Assembly: GCA_947371015.1 (NCBI GenBank)
Contig: CANBNK010000009.1
Span: 1 to 64,000, forward strand
DNA length: 64,000 nt
Direction of reading: 5' to 3'
Source: Acetobacteraceae bacterium
GTDB lineage: Bacteria > Pseudomonadota > Alphaproteobacteria > Acetobacterales > Acetobacteraceae
Shown here: positions 1-7,905 of the stretch, in pieces
Numbering within the stretch: the first letter of the stretch is position 1
Layout of the letters: each line of letters opens with the position of its first letter
Program-made: the position numbers and the translations under genes
The notes under the pieces: generated by a model
The model's database searches: none
What the model was told of the DNA's origin: nothing
Seen by the model: the letters and a program-made list of their open reading frames with translations, nothing else

Positions 1-161
1 TGGACGCCCGCCGCCAAGGCGCGCCGCAGGCCTGGGTGCTGGATGAAGTCTCCGGCCGCTGGTTGTTGGACGAAACGGCGGCCGAAGGCCCTCGTCTGGT
101 GCAGCACGACCTGCCGCTGCTGCTGCCCGAAGAACCCGCCGCGCGCCTCGCGGTGGGCTGA
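1..161 (+). CDS. C-terminal end of an unidentified protein
   Basis: Only the last 52 codons are inside the window, in the frame that starts at base 3 and ends with TGA at 159-161. The tail is acidic and Leu/Pro rich (ending LLLPEEPAARLAVG) and shows no motif I can assign. The stop lies 33 bp before the DUF3467 gene, which has its own strong ribosome site, so this may be the upstream member of the export operon that follows. Its N-terminal part outside the window would decide its identity; it could be a substrate or accessory factor of that operon, but that is inference only. Confidence 0.55.
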   Translation, partial: DARRQGAPQAWVLDEVSGRWLLDETAAEGPRLVQHDLPLLLPEEPAARLAVG

Positions 162-194
162 AGTCCAACGGATCAAGCAAAGGAGTCGCCTCGC

Positions 195-488
195 ATGTCT
201 GGCGAGACCATCAACAAGGACAAGACCACCGTTGTCGGCGGTACCACCGTGCATTGGGACGACAGCAAACTGCGCACCGCCTACGCCAATGTCGCCAATG
301 TGGCGACGACGAAGGAGGAGGTGATGCTGCTGTTCGGCACCAGCCGTAACTGGACCGGCCGCACCGAGGAAGTGACCGTGGAACTCTCGGACCGCATCCT
401 GCTGGGGCCGCACGCGGCCAAGCGGCTGCTGGCGATGCTGGCCAAGACGTTGGACGAATACGAGCGCACCTACGGCCCGCTGGGCTGA
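195..488 (+). CDS. DUF3467 family small protein
   Basis: A 97-residue soluble protein. The central segment YANVANVATTKEEVMLLFG, followed by a strand carrying SDRILLGPHAAKRLLAMLAK and a C-terminal YERTYGPLG, matches the pattern of DUF3467: a short beta-rich half, then a conserved helix with the PxxAKxLL signature. The start is the ATG 10 bases after AAGGAG (179-184). It has no signal peptide or membrane segment, so it should be cytoplasmic. The next gene begins 13 bp after its stop, so it is co-transcribed with the adaptor/M50/TolC genes. The function of the family is unknown; the position suggests a cytoplasmic accessory factor of the export system. Confidence 0.75.
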   Translation: MSGETINKDKTTVVGGTTVHWDDSKLRTAYANVANVATTKEEVMLLFGTSRNWTGRTEEVTVELSDRILLGPHAAKRLLAMLAKTLDEYERTYGPLG

Positions 489-501
489 TCGCAACCGACG
501 C

Positions 502-2367
502 ATGAGCCTGACCCTGCCTCCCGTGGTGCCACCCGAATACGCCTCCGCCCGCGCCCGGATGGGTGAGGCGGCGGCGTGGCGTGCACTGGCCCATGGCGGA
601 GATCCCGCCGAGTTTGCCAATGCTTGGCTGCGCCTGCTGGCGGCGCAGTTGGACCTGGCGCTGGCAGCGCCAGGGCAGGAAAGGGCGGTGCTCGGCGGCT
701 TTGTGGCGCTGCGCCAGGGCCAATCCCAGCGCTTCGGCCGCGTCGCCAGGCTGGGCGGGGCGGAACCCGGCGCGGCGTTGGCCCAAGCGGGGGAGCGCAG
801 CCTGCAATTGCGCCGCGCCGTGGCCTTCGGTGCCGAGCCTGGCAGCGCCACCGCGCAACTGGCTGCCCCGGTGCTGCTGGGCGAAAGCCTGGAGGGCGTG
901 GTGGCGCTGGAGCTGGCTCCGCTGCCCGGCCCGGCCCTGGATACCGCGCTGCGCTTCGTGCAGTGGGGCCTTGCTTGGTACGTGGCGTCACACAAGCCGA
1001 CCGGCGCAGCCGCCTCGCTGGCTGTCCGTGCCACGACCATGCTGGGCAAGCCTGGCCCGGGCATTGTGGCGCTGCAACTCACCTGTACCTTGCTGGCGGA
1101 AGCCACGGCGGCGCAGCGGGTCAGCCTGGGCGTCGGCGCACCGGGCCGCATCAGGCTGCTGGCCACCAGCCGCGGCAGCCTGGCCGATGCCCCGACCGAC
1201 TTCGCCATCGCGCTGCGCGCAGCCATGGCAGAAGCGGTGGCCGCCGCCGCGCCGCTCGGCTTCCCCAGCGTCGAAGCGCAGCCCGGGGCCACCGGCGGCC
1301 AGCAGCGCCTGGCGCATTCGCATGGCGCAGATTGGGTGCTTTCGGTGCCCGTCGCCCCGACCGAGCCTGGCGACCCCTGGCTGGTGCTGACCGTGGAAGG
1401 CGCCGGAGAGGCGCCGGCCGATGCTGCCGAAACCTGGGGCAGCGAGTTCGCCGCGCTGGCGCCACAGCTGCGCCTGCGGCTGCTGGCCGGCCACTCTATG
1501 GTGGAGCATGCCCTCCACGCCCTGGCCGGCACCTGGCAGCGCTGGACCCAGGGTCGTCCCTATGGCCGCTGGGCCACGGGCGCCGCGCTGCTGGCGGTGA
1601 TGCTGTTCCTCGGCTTCGCCAAGGGCGACCACCGGGTGGCCGCCCGCGCCACGCTGGAAGGCGAAGTGAAGCGCGCCATCGTCGCGCCGTTCGATGGCTA
1701 CCTGGCGGAAGCCATGGTGCGCCCCGGCATGCGGGTGCCGGCTGGCACCGTGCTGGCACGGCTGGAGGACCGCGAGTTGCGTCTGCAACGCGCCGACTAC
1801 CAGGGCCGCATCGCCGAGGCGCAGTTCCAGATGGACGACGCCATTGGCAAGCGCGACCTCTCGGCCGCCAACCTGGCGGCGGCGCGCCGCGCCCAGGCGG
1901 AAGCCGAACTGCGGCTGATCCAGGACAATCTAGGCCGTACCGTTCTGGTGGCGCCGTTCGACGCCATCGTCATCAGCGGCGACCCCACGCAGACCATCGG
2001 CGCCCCGCTGCATCGCGGCGACGTGGTGTATGAGCTGTCTCCGATGGACCGCTTCCGAGTGGCGTTGGAGGTGGACCAGACCGATTTCGGCTTCATCCAC
2101 CCCGGCCAGTCCGGCGGCCTCCTGCTGACACCGTTGCCGGACCTGCGCTGGCCAATACAGGTCACCGTGCCCACCCCTGTGGCCAGCGGGCGCGATGGCC
2201 GCACCGCCTTTCGGGTGGAAGCCGCGCTGGACGCACAGGACCCGGCGCTGCGGCCGGGCATGCAGGGCGTGGCCAAGGTGGTGGTCGGCCGTGCCCGCTA
2301 CGTATGGATCTGGACGCATGAGGTCACCGCCTGGGCGCGGCTGAAGCTTTGGGAATACCTGCCTTGA
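502..2367 (+). CDS. Inner-membrane HlyD-type periplasmic adaptor with N-terminal GAF-like cytoplasmic region
   Basis: 621 residues, much longer than a usual adaptor (about 350-450). Residues 1-350 have no signal sequence and look soluble; residues about 185-330 resemble a GAF-type sensory fold (weak call). One membrane span lies at about 356-372 (ATGAALLAVMLFLGFA). After it comes a HlyD/membrane-fusion body: first lipoyl half near 388-425 (VAPFDGYLAEAMVRPGMRVP), a helical hairpin at about 430-475, the second lipoyl half (VLVAPFDAIVISGD) and a beta-barrel ending near 600 (LRPGMQGVAKVVVG). The topology therefore puts a sensory-like half in the cytoplasm and an adaptor in the periplasm. The 3' end overlaps the likely TTG start of the M50 gene. 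No transporter ATPase or RND pump is adjacent. Confidence 0.8.
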   Translation: MSLTLPPVVPPEYASARARMGEAAAWRALAHGGDPAEFANAWLRLLAAQLDLALAAPGQERAVLGGFVALRQGQSQRFGRVARLGGAEPGAALAQAGERSLQLRRAVAFGAEPGSATAQLAAPVLLGESLEGVVALELAPLPGPALDTALRFVQWGLAWYVASHKPTGAAASLAVRATTMLGKPGPGIVALQLTCTLLAEATAAQRVSLGVGAPGRIRLLATSRGSLADAPTDFAIALRAAMAEAVAAAAPLGFPSVEAQPGATGGQQRLAHSHGADWVLSVPVAPTEPGDPWLVLTVEGAGEAPADAAETWGSEFAALAPQLRLRLLAGHSMVEHALHALAGTWQRWTQGRPYGRWATGAALLAVMLFLGFAKGDHRVAARATLEGEVKRAIVAPFDGYLAEAMVRPGMRVPAGTVLARLEDRELRLQRADYQGRIAEAQFQMDDAIGKRDLSAANLAAARRAQAEAELRLIQDNLGRTVLVAPFDAIVISGDPTQTIGAPLHRGDVVYELSPMDRFRVALEVDQTDFGFIHPGQSGGLLLTPLPDLRWPIQVTVPTPVASGRDGRTAFRVEAALDAQDPALRPGMQGVAKVVVGRARYVWIWTHEVTAWARLKLWEYLP

Positions 2368-4535
2368 GCGCCATGGCATCTGGTCTGGCTGCCGGTCTTG
2401 GGCAGGGCGGCGGCGCAGACCCCTTTGGCGGTTATGGCGGGCTTTGCCCGGCGCTGAAGCCTGGGGTCGCGACCTATCGGCACAGCTACCGCGGCCGGCC
2501 CTGGTACGTCTTCCACGACCAGGCCGCCAACCGTCATGTACGTGTCTCAGCCGAAGGCGCGGAGATTATCGGCGCGCTGGATGGCCGCCGCAGCGTGGCT
2601 GAGATCTGCGACGGCCTGGTGCGGCGCGGCCGGGCGATGGAGCCGGAGCGCGTCGGTGCCTTCCTGCGCCAGTTGGCCGGGCTGGAACTGCTGAATACCG
2701 GCGGCGTGCCCAGCCCGGAGGCGATGCGCAAGCGCCACGAGGAGATGGCCAGCCGCAAGCGGGCCGCCCAGTGGCTGAACCCGCTGTTCCTGAAGTTCCC
2801 GCTGTTCGACCCGACGCGCCTACTGGATGCCGCCATGCCCTGGCTGGCCTGGATGTTCGGGCCGTTGGGCATTGCGCTGTGGCTGGCGGTGGTGGGCAGT
2901 GCCGCCGTTGCCGGGCTGATGCACTGGGGCGAGTTCAGCGCCAACCTGAGCGACCGGTTGCTGACCGCCGAGAACCTGGTGCTGGTCGGCCTGGTCTATC
3001 CGCTCATCAAGGCCTGCCACGAGATGGGTCATGGCCTGGCGCTGCGCCGCTACGGTGCCGAGGTGCGCCAGGTCGGCATCATGCTCGCCGCCTTCTTCCC
3101 GGTGCCCTATGTGGACGCAACATCCTCTCTGGTGATGGAGAGCAAGTGGCGCCGGATCATGATCAGCTCCGCCGGCATATTGGTGGAGCTGTTCCTCGGC
3201 AGCCTGGCGATCCTGCTGTGGTGCTTCGCCGAAAGCAGCCTCGCGCGCGCCGTCTGTTTCAACGTGGTGGTCATCAGCGGCTTCTCCACGCTGCTGTTCA
3301 ACGGTAACCCGCTGCAGCGGTTCGACGGCTACTACGTGATGGCCGACCTCGTGGAGATTCCGGGCCTGGCCACCCGTTCCACCAACTTCCTGGCGTGGCT
3401 GCTGCGCCGCTACGTGGCGGGCGATGCCGACGCGCCCCGGCCGGAAGCCTCCACCGGGGAAGCATGGTGGTTCGTGCTCTACGGCCCGGCGAGCTTCATC
3501 TATCGCTTCTGGCTTGTCGCCTTCATCGCCTTCACCGTCGCCGAGAAATACCTGACCGCCGGGCTGGCGCTCGGGGCCTGGGCCATGGTGGGCTACATAT
3601 GGCCGCTGCTGCGTGGCGGCTGGCGCATGGCCCGCGCGCCGGCCCCGGGCCAGCGCAGCTGGGCTGCGCTGCGGCTGGGTGGTGCCCTGGTGGTGCTGAT
3701 GGCGCTGCTATTCCTGGTGCCGGTGCCGCGCACGGTGATGACCCAGGGGGCCTTCGCCATGCCGGAGGATGCCACGCTGCGCGCCCTGGTCGGTGGCCGG
3801 GTGATGGAGTTGCTGCTGCCGCAGGGCGCCCAGGTGCTGCCCGGCACCCCGGTGCTTCGCCTGGAGGAACCCGAGCTCGCCGCCCGCATCCAGCGGCTGG
3901 AAGCGCGGCTGCAGGAACGCCAAGCGGCCTATGCCCAGCAGCTGTCCCTCACGCGCGGCCGTAGCGCCCTGCGTCAGGAGGAAATGGCCCAGGCGGAACG
4001 TGAGCTGGCCGATGCCCGCCGCGACCAGGAGCGCCTGGTGCTTCGCGCCACCGGCGCGGGAATGTTGAACTTCCACGCGCCCACCGACCTGCCGGGCCGC
4101 TACCTGCAGCGGGGCGAGGCCGTGGCCACGCTCTGGGACCCCGCGCGGGCTGAACTGCGGGCGATGGTGCCGATGGCCGAGATCGGGGCGGTGCGCGACC
4201 GCTTGCGCGCGGTGACGGTACGCCCGGCCTTTGCCCCCATGAATGAACTGCCGGCGGAAGTGCTGCGCATCGTCCCCGCCGCCACCGACCAGTTGCCCGA
4301 CAGCACCCTGGCGATCGACGGCGGCGGCCCCTTCGCCTTGGCCGCCGACGGCAATGGCCAGCGCCGATTGCAGGAGGCGATGTACCAGGTGGACCTGAAG
4401 ATGCAGCAGCCATTGCCGCTGCCTTACCTGCATGGCCGGGCGCATGTGCGTTTCTCGGTGACCTGGGAACCGGCCGGCCAACAAGTCTGGCGCCGGATGC
4501 GCCTGCTCTTCCTGCGGAGGCTTCATGTCACTTAA
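2364..4535 (+). CDS. PqqD-like / M50 site-2 metalloprotease / HlyD-like fusion membrane protein
   Basis: About 723 residues in three parts. Residues 25-125 resemble a PqqD/RRE-type peptide-binding winged helix (WYVFHDQAANRHVRVSAEG, then an IxxxLDGRRSVAEIC-like motif). Residues about 165-440 form a polytopic membrane core with the zinc protease motif HEMGH (His219, Glu220, His223) and the third-ligand motif NPLQRFDGYY (Asp321). This is the M50 pattern of YydH-like 'peptide zinc metalloprotease' proteins. After more membrane spans, residues about 470-690 form a periplasmic HlyD-like arm with a lipoyl half, a coiled coil (LEARLQERQAAYAQQLS) and a second half (GMLNFHAPTDLPG). The TTG at 2364 overlaps the upstream TGA and has GGGAA 8 bases before it; ATG 2373 is the alternative. 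The 3' end overlaps the next gene by 11 bp. Confidence 0.82.
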   Translation: MSAMASGLAAGLGQGGGADPFGGYGGLCPALKPGVATYRHSYRGRPWYVFHDQAANRHVRVSAEGAEIIGALDGRRSVAEICDGLVRRGRAMEPERVGAFLRQLAGLELLNTGGVPSPEAMRKRHEEMASRKRAAQWLNPLFLKFPLFDPTRLLDAAMPWLAWMFGPLGIALWLAVVGSAAVAGLMHWGEFSANLSDRLLTAENLVLVGLVYPLIKACHEMGHGLALRRYGAEVRQVGIMLAAFFPVPYVDATSSLVMESKWRRIMISSAGILVELFLGSLAILLWCFAESSLARAVCFNVVVISGFSTLLFNGNPLQRFDGYYVMADLVEIPGLATRSTNFLAWLLRRYVAGDADAPRPEASTGEAWWFVLYGPASFIYRFWLVAFIAFTVAEKYLTAGLALGAWAMVGYIWPLLRGGWRMARAPAPGQRSWAALRLGGALVVLMALLFLVPVPRTVMTQGAFAMPEDATLRALVGGRVMELLLPQGAQVLPGTPVLRLEEPELAARIQRLEARLQERQAAYAQQLSLTRGRSALRQEEMAQAERELADARRDQERLVLRATGAGMLNFHAPTDLPGRYLQRGEAVATLWDPARAELRAMVPMAEIGAVRDRLRAVTVRPAFAPMNELPAEVLRIVPAATDQLPDSTLAIDGGGPFALAADGNGQRRLQEAMYQVDLKMQQPLPLPYLHGRAHVRFSVTWEPAGQQVWRRMRLLFLRRLHVT

Positions 4536-5349
4536 TCGCGCCGCCTTGGCTTTGGCGCTGTTGTTGCCGGCCGCCGCCTGGGCGCAGCCCATGACGGCGC
4601 TGCCGCCGGTGGCCTTCCCCTGCCAGGTCTTCCCCAGCGAACGTTCCGAATTGGCCAGCCCCATCATCGGCGTGCTGGCGGAAGTGCTGGTGGACCGTGG
4701 CGCCCGCGTCACCCGCGGCCAGGTTGTGGCGCGGCTGCATGCGGAAGTCGAAGAGACCCAGGTCACCCTGGCCCAGGCCCGCGCCAGCGCCGATGCGGCG
4801 CTGCGCGGCCGCCGCGCCAAGCTGGGCCTGGCCGACCGCACGCTGGCCCGCAACCGCGACCTGGTGGCCCAGCGCGTCATCTCGGAAGCCGACCTTGATA
4901 CGATGCGGACGGACCGCGAGGTCGCCTCGCTGGAAGTGAACGCCGCGGCCGAGGCGCTGGCGATTGCCCGGCACGAGCTGGACCAGGCACGCACCGCGCT
5001 GGCCATCCGCAGCATCCGCAGCCCGATCGACGGCGTGGTGACGGTGCGCACGCTGTGGCCAGGCGAACAGGTGCGCGACCGACCGATCATGACCATCGAA
5101 CGCATCGACCGGCTGCACGTGGAAGTCTCGCTGCCGGAAGTGCTGATCGGCCGGGTGAAGCCAGGCGACAAGGCCACGCTGCGGTTCGAGGTGCCGGGCC
5201 TGGCCCCGGTGGAGGCCGTGGTGGCGTTGGTGGACCCGGGCGTGGACCCCGGTAGCCACACCTTCGGCGTGCGCTTCGTGGTGGACAACAGCCGGCTGCT
5301 GCTGCCGGCGGGAATCAAATGCCAGGCCGACCTGGCGGGCTTGAGATGA
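4525..5349 (+). CDS. Periplasmic adaptor (membrane fusion protein), RND/HlyD type
   Basis: 274 residues. An N-terminal signal peptide (MSLNRAALALALLLPAAAWA, then QP) predicts export. It is followed by a lipoyl half (VLAEVLVDRGARVTRGQVVA), a long helical hairpin at about 75-155 rich in Ala/Arg/Glu, the second lipoyl half (IRSPIDGVVTVRTLWPGEQV) and a beta-barrel ending LLPAGIKCQADL. It is short for the family because the C-terminal membrane-proximal domain is lacking. The ATG at 4525 is preceded by CGGAGG at 4515-4520 and overlaps the M50 gene, so the two are translationally coupled. It is the second or third HlyD-type arm of this operon and probably bridges the M50 protein to the TolC channel. 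Confidence 0.85.
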   Translation: MSLNRAALALALLLPAAAWAQPMTALPPVAFPCQVFPSERSELASPIIGVLAEVLVDRGARVTRGQVVARLHAEVEETQVTLAQARASADAALRGRRAKLGLADRTLARNRDLVAQRVISEADLDTMRTDREVASLEVNAAAEALAIARHELDQARTALAIRSIRSPIDGVVTVRTLWPGEQVRDRPIMTIERIDRLHVEVSLPEVLIGRVKPGDKATLRFEVPGLAPVEAVVALVDPGVDPGSHTFGVRFVVDNSRLLLPAGIKCQADLAGLR

Positions 5350-5360
5350 GGGGGATGCAC

Positions 5361-6794
5361 ATGAACTGCAACGACATCAGGCCGACGAAACATCGACGGG
5401 TTGCGCTGGCGCTGGTTTGGGCCCTCGGCCTCGGTGGGGTCCCGGCCCAGGCCCAACCCGCTGCCGCGCCCGCCGCGCCGGCCCAGGAAAGCGTTGGCCT
5501 GGCGGATATCTACATCGCCGCCCGTGGCCGCAACCCTGGGGTTCTCGCGGCCGAGGCTGGCCGGGCCGCGGTGGGGCATGCCCGGCGCGACGCCTACATG
5601 GGCCTGGCACCCCGCGCCAACTGGATCTTCGACTGGTCCACCGAGCGCCAGCAGGTGCACCGCACCGCCAACCCGGTATACCGCGTGGGCGTCGGTGAGT
5701 TTGCCAACCACGGCAACACGCTGGAGGTGGTGCAGCCCCTGTTCGACAGCCGGCTCTTCGCCCAGCTGCGTGGCGCCTATGCCAGCGTCAGCCGCGGCCA
5801 GAGCGAACTGGAACTGGCACGGCAGAAGATGGCCTTCGACCTGATCCAGGCCTACCTCGTGGCGCTTGGTTCGGCCGACGCGGTTGCTGCCGCCGGCGGC
5901 GAGGTGCGGGCGCTGACCCAGCTTTCCGACGAAGTCCGTACCAAGACCCAGCGCGGCCTGGCCAGTGGCGCCGACCTGGACGAGGTCACCGCCCGGCTGG
6001 CCGCCGCCCAGGCGCAGCACACCAACGCCATCTCGGCGCTCAACGAGGCCTTTGCCACGTTGGAACGCCGCGCCGCGGGCCGGATTACCGCCATCGCCCC
6101 GCTGGCGGCGGCCATTCCCATGCCCATGCCGCAGCCACCGGATGTGGAAAGCTGGGCCAGCCTGGCCAAGGAACGTAGCCCGGACGTGCTGGTCCAGGAT
6201 GGCGTGGCCCAGGAAAGCCGCGCCGCAGCCGAACTGGCGGGTGCCGCGCTGCTGCCGCGGGTGGATTTGCGCTTCACAGCCAACCGGTTGGACAGTGGTG
6301 GCACGCTGTATGGCGGCGGCGCGCTGACCAGCGACCGCACCGTGCTGTTCCGGCTGACCGTGCCGCTGTTTAACGGCGACGGTAACGGGTACCCGGTGCT
6401 GGCCGCGCGTGAGCGCTACCGCCAGCAGGAATTCCGCACCGACGACTTGCGGCTTGAAGCCGAGGAACGTGCTCGCATCGCTTTCCAGGAAGTGGCGTCG
6501 GACGCGCGCCGCTCCCGCGAGTTGACCCAGGCGGTAGAAGCGCAAATCCGCGTGGTGCAGTCCCGCCGGCAGCGCTACGCCGCCGGGGTGATGCGCATCG
6601 TGGACGTGCTGAACAGTGAGCGCGACCTGTATCAGGCCCAGCGCAGCCTGCTGGCCAGCCGCTACAACTACCTGCTGAACATGATGCAGTTGAAGCGGCT
6701 GACCGGCGACATCTCGGATGCCGATATCGCCTTTATCGACAGCGAACTGGCGAAAGGGGCGACGCCGGTGCGCCGCATGGGCTACGGCGGCTAG
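5361..6794 (+). CDS. TolC-family outer membrane efflux protein
   Basis: 477 residues from ATG 5361, chosen because GAGGGG (5348-5353) sits about 7 bases upstream; in-frame ATGs at 5319, 5346 and 5355 are less well placed. A signal peptide (VALALVWALGLGGVPAQAQ) precedes an Ala/Pro linker. The body has the two-fold repeat of the family: long helices with heptads (SRGQSELELARQKMAFDLIQ; TQAVEAQIRVVQSRRQRYAA) and the barrel strands around the WIFDWS and LRFTANRL segments. It should form a trimeric outer-membrane and periplasmic duct. It is the last gene of the DUF3467/adaptor/M50/adaptor operon, and a palindromic repeat follows 4 bases after its stop. Confidence 0.9.
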   Translation: MNCNDIRPTKHRRVALALVWALGLGGVPAQAQPAAAPAAPAQESVGLADIYIAARGRNPGVLAAEAGRAAVGHARRDAYMGLAPRANWIFDWSTERQQVHRTANPVYRVGVGEFANHGNTLEVVQPLFDSRLFAQLRGAYASVSRGQSELELARQKMAFDLIQAYLVALGSADAVAAAGGEVRALTQLSDEVRTKTQRGLASGADLDEVTARLAAAQAQHTNAISALNEAFATLERRAAGRITAIAPLAAAIPMPMPQPPDVESWASLAKERSPDVLVQDGVAQESRAAAELAGAALLPRVDLRFTANRLDSGGTLYGGGALTSDRTVLFRLTVPLFNGDGNGYPVLAARERYRQQEFRTDDLRLEAEERARIAFQEVASDARRSRELTQAVEAQIRVVQSRRQRYAAGVMRIVDVLNSERDLYQAQRSLLASRYNYLLNMMQLKRLTGDISDADIAFIDSELAKGATPVRRMGYGG

Positions 6795-6797
6795 AGC

Positions 6798-6837
6798 CTG
6801 ATCGGCTTAGGCGGAATCGCCGTAAGCCGTGAATCAG
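6798..6837. repeat. Palindromic intergenic repeat, copy A
   Basis: A 40-bp imperfect palindrome with outer arms CTGATCGGC and GCCGTGAATCAG and an inner stem GGCG/CGCC around AAT. It shares its termini with copies at 37483-37523, 39038-39077, 17167-17201, 36171-36207 and the array at 55527-55687. It begins 4 bases after the TolC stop codon and could fold as a terminator-like hairpin, but there is no run of T. Confidence 0.8.
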
Positions 6838-6874
6838 TCTTTCCAACAAAAAGCCTGGAGCGTGGGCGCTTCGG

Positions 6875-7372
6875 TCAGAAGCGATCATGCTCCAAGGCCG
6901 GGGGCAGCGCGGCGGCCAGCTCCGGGTTGGCATCGGCGATGCCCTTCATGGCGGCGTTGAGGGCGGCGCCCAGGTCGGCGGTGCCGGGTAGCGCCAGCAG
7001 GCCGGAGAAGCAGGCGTTCTCGGGCAGGAAGATGGCGCCACGGGCCTGGTAGTCGGAGGGCTGGGGCTTGAGGCGGCCGGTGAACTTCGGCGCCAACCCG
7101 GCTTGTACAGCCTCGAACCGCGCCTCCATCTGGCGCAGCGCGGTCTCGGCGGTGATGGCGCGGCGGCCGGCCAGGATCGCGGTGATGCGATTGGCCGGCA
7201 CGCGCAGCGCAAGGGCGGGCGCGTGGGCGGTGAGGTGGAGCGGGTCGAGGAAGTCATGCCGCAGCACCTGGCCGGGGTGGATCGGCGCCAGGCGCTCGCC
7301 GCTGTCCAACTCGGCCAGGTCGGCGTTGCCGGCGTCCAACTCGTCGCGGCTGATGGGCCGTCGGGTTGCCAT
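6875..7372 (-). pseudogene. HigA-type antitoxin N-terminus fused to an HsdM-like fragment
   Basis: The open frame starts with a HigA/XRE antitoxin: IHPGQVLRHDFLDPL, then a helix-turn-helix ending NRITAILAGRRAITAETALR. At that point HigA proteins normally continue with LARYFGTS and an FWLNLQ helix. Here the frame instead runs into QMEARFEAVQAGLAPKFTG and a segment (YQARGAIFLPENACFSGLL, then a helix NAAMKGIADANPELAAALP) that looks like the N-terminal region of a type I restriction methylase subunit HsdM. The frame then stops after LEHDRF. I read this as a deletion junction that joined two genes. The ATG at 7372 has an intact GAGGAGG site, so a chimeric DNA-binding protein could still be made. 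The HsdM assignment is by pattern and needs a search. Confidence 0.6.
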
Positions 7373-7603
7373 GGCTTGCCTCCTCAATGGGTAGTCCACG
7401 ATCTCGACCTCATGGGCGCCGTCATCCCGCCAGAAGAAGACGATGCGCCACTGGCCGTTGACCCGGATGGAATGCTGGCCGGCCCGGTCGCCCCCCAGGG
7501 TCTCCAGCCGGTTGCCTGGGGGCACGCGAAGGTCGTCGAGGCGCTCGGCCGCGTCGATCATGGCCAGCTTGCGACGCGCCGCCTCGGCGAGGTCGCGGGC
7601 CAT
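7370..7603 (-). pseudogene. HigB/RelE-type toxin remnant, N-terminally truncated and reading through into higA
   Basis: About 72 codons match the C-terminal two thirds of HigB-type mRNA interferases: ARRKLAMIDAAERLDDLRVP, then an NRLE..GGDRAGQHSIRVN segment and QWRIVFFWRDDGAHEVEIVDY. The first 25-30 residues are missing and the sequence upstream belongs to an hsdR remnant. Where HigB proteins normally end DYH-stop just before the antitoxin ribosome site, the DNA reads GAC TAC CCA TTG AGG AGG. One extra C turns CAT TGA into CCA TTG, so the stop is lost and the frame continues through CAAGCC into the antitoxin ATG. The result is a potential HigB-HigA fusion of about 242 residues (6875-7603). 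Toxin activity is unlikely. Confidence 0.65.
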
Positions 7604-7779
7604 GCCGCGACCTGCTGGGCCAGCAGTGCCGCAAACTGCCTCGGTTTCGCCAGGGCGGTGACGGGGTCGTCGGGGAAGTGGCGCTCCGCCAGGGCCGAGA
7701 CGCGCGCCAGCAGCCTGTCTTACCGGGTCTGGAAGCCGAAACCGGGCGTCTCGGGTACTTGGCCGGCCGGGGTGGTCAT
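7600..7779 (-). pseudogene. Remnant of the N-terminus of a type I restriction HsdR subunit
   Basis: From the ATG at 7779 the minus strand reads MTTPAGQVPETPGFGFQTR, then a TAA stop at 7720-7722. In the same frame it continues with DRLLARVSALAERHFPDD and PVTALAKPRQFAALLAQQVA. This is the pattern of the HsdR N-terminus, where family members have an NFxFLxxHDxLLARL start and a PxTALxKLRQFxELLAQ helix. The frame is lost at the junction with the higB remnant near 7600. The internal stop and the truncation mark it as dead. It lies in the same orientation as the HsdM-like fragment, as expected for one ancestral hsd locus interrupted by a toxin-antitoxin pair. Confidence 0.6.
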
Positions 7780-7905
7780 CAGGTTGAGAGGGAAACAAAT
7801 CCACCGTGGTCCAGCAAGCGCGGTGCTCGCCGGACGCTCGGTACCCGAAGATGCGCCGCGGGGAGCGACCCTCGGCAGACCTCGCGGCCTGCCGGCTGCC
7901 CCGCT

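Noticed and set aside
3708-6545. A 945-codon open frame on the minus strand opposite the M50, adaptor and TolC genes
   Set aside because: It is antisense to three well-supported genes in high-GC DNA and shows composition typical of an opposite-frame shadow, with no family motif.
7780-7905. A further gene fragment between the hsdR remnant and kdpE
   Set aside because: An open minus-strand frame exists but shows no recognisable family pattern.
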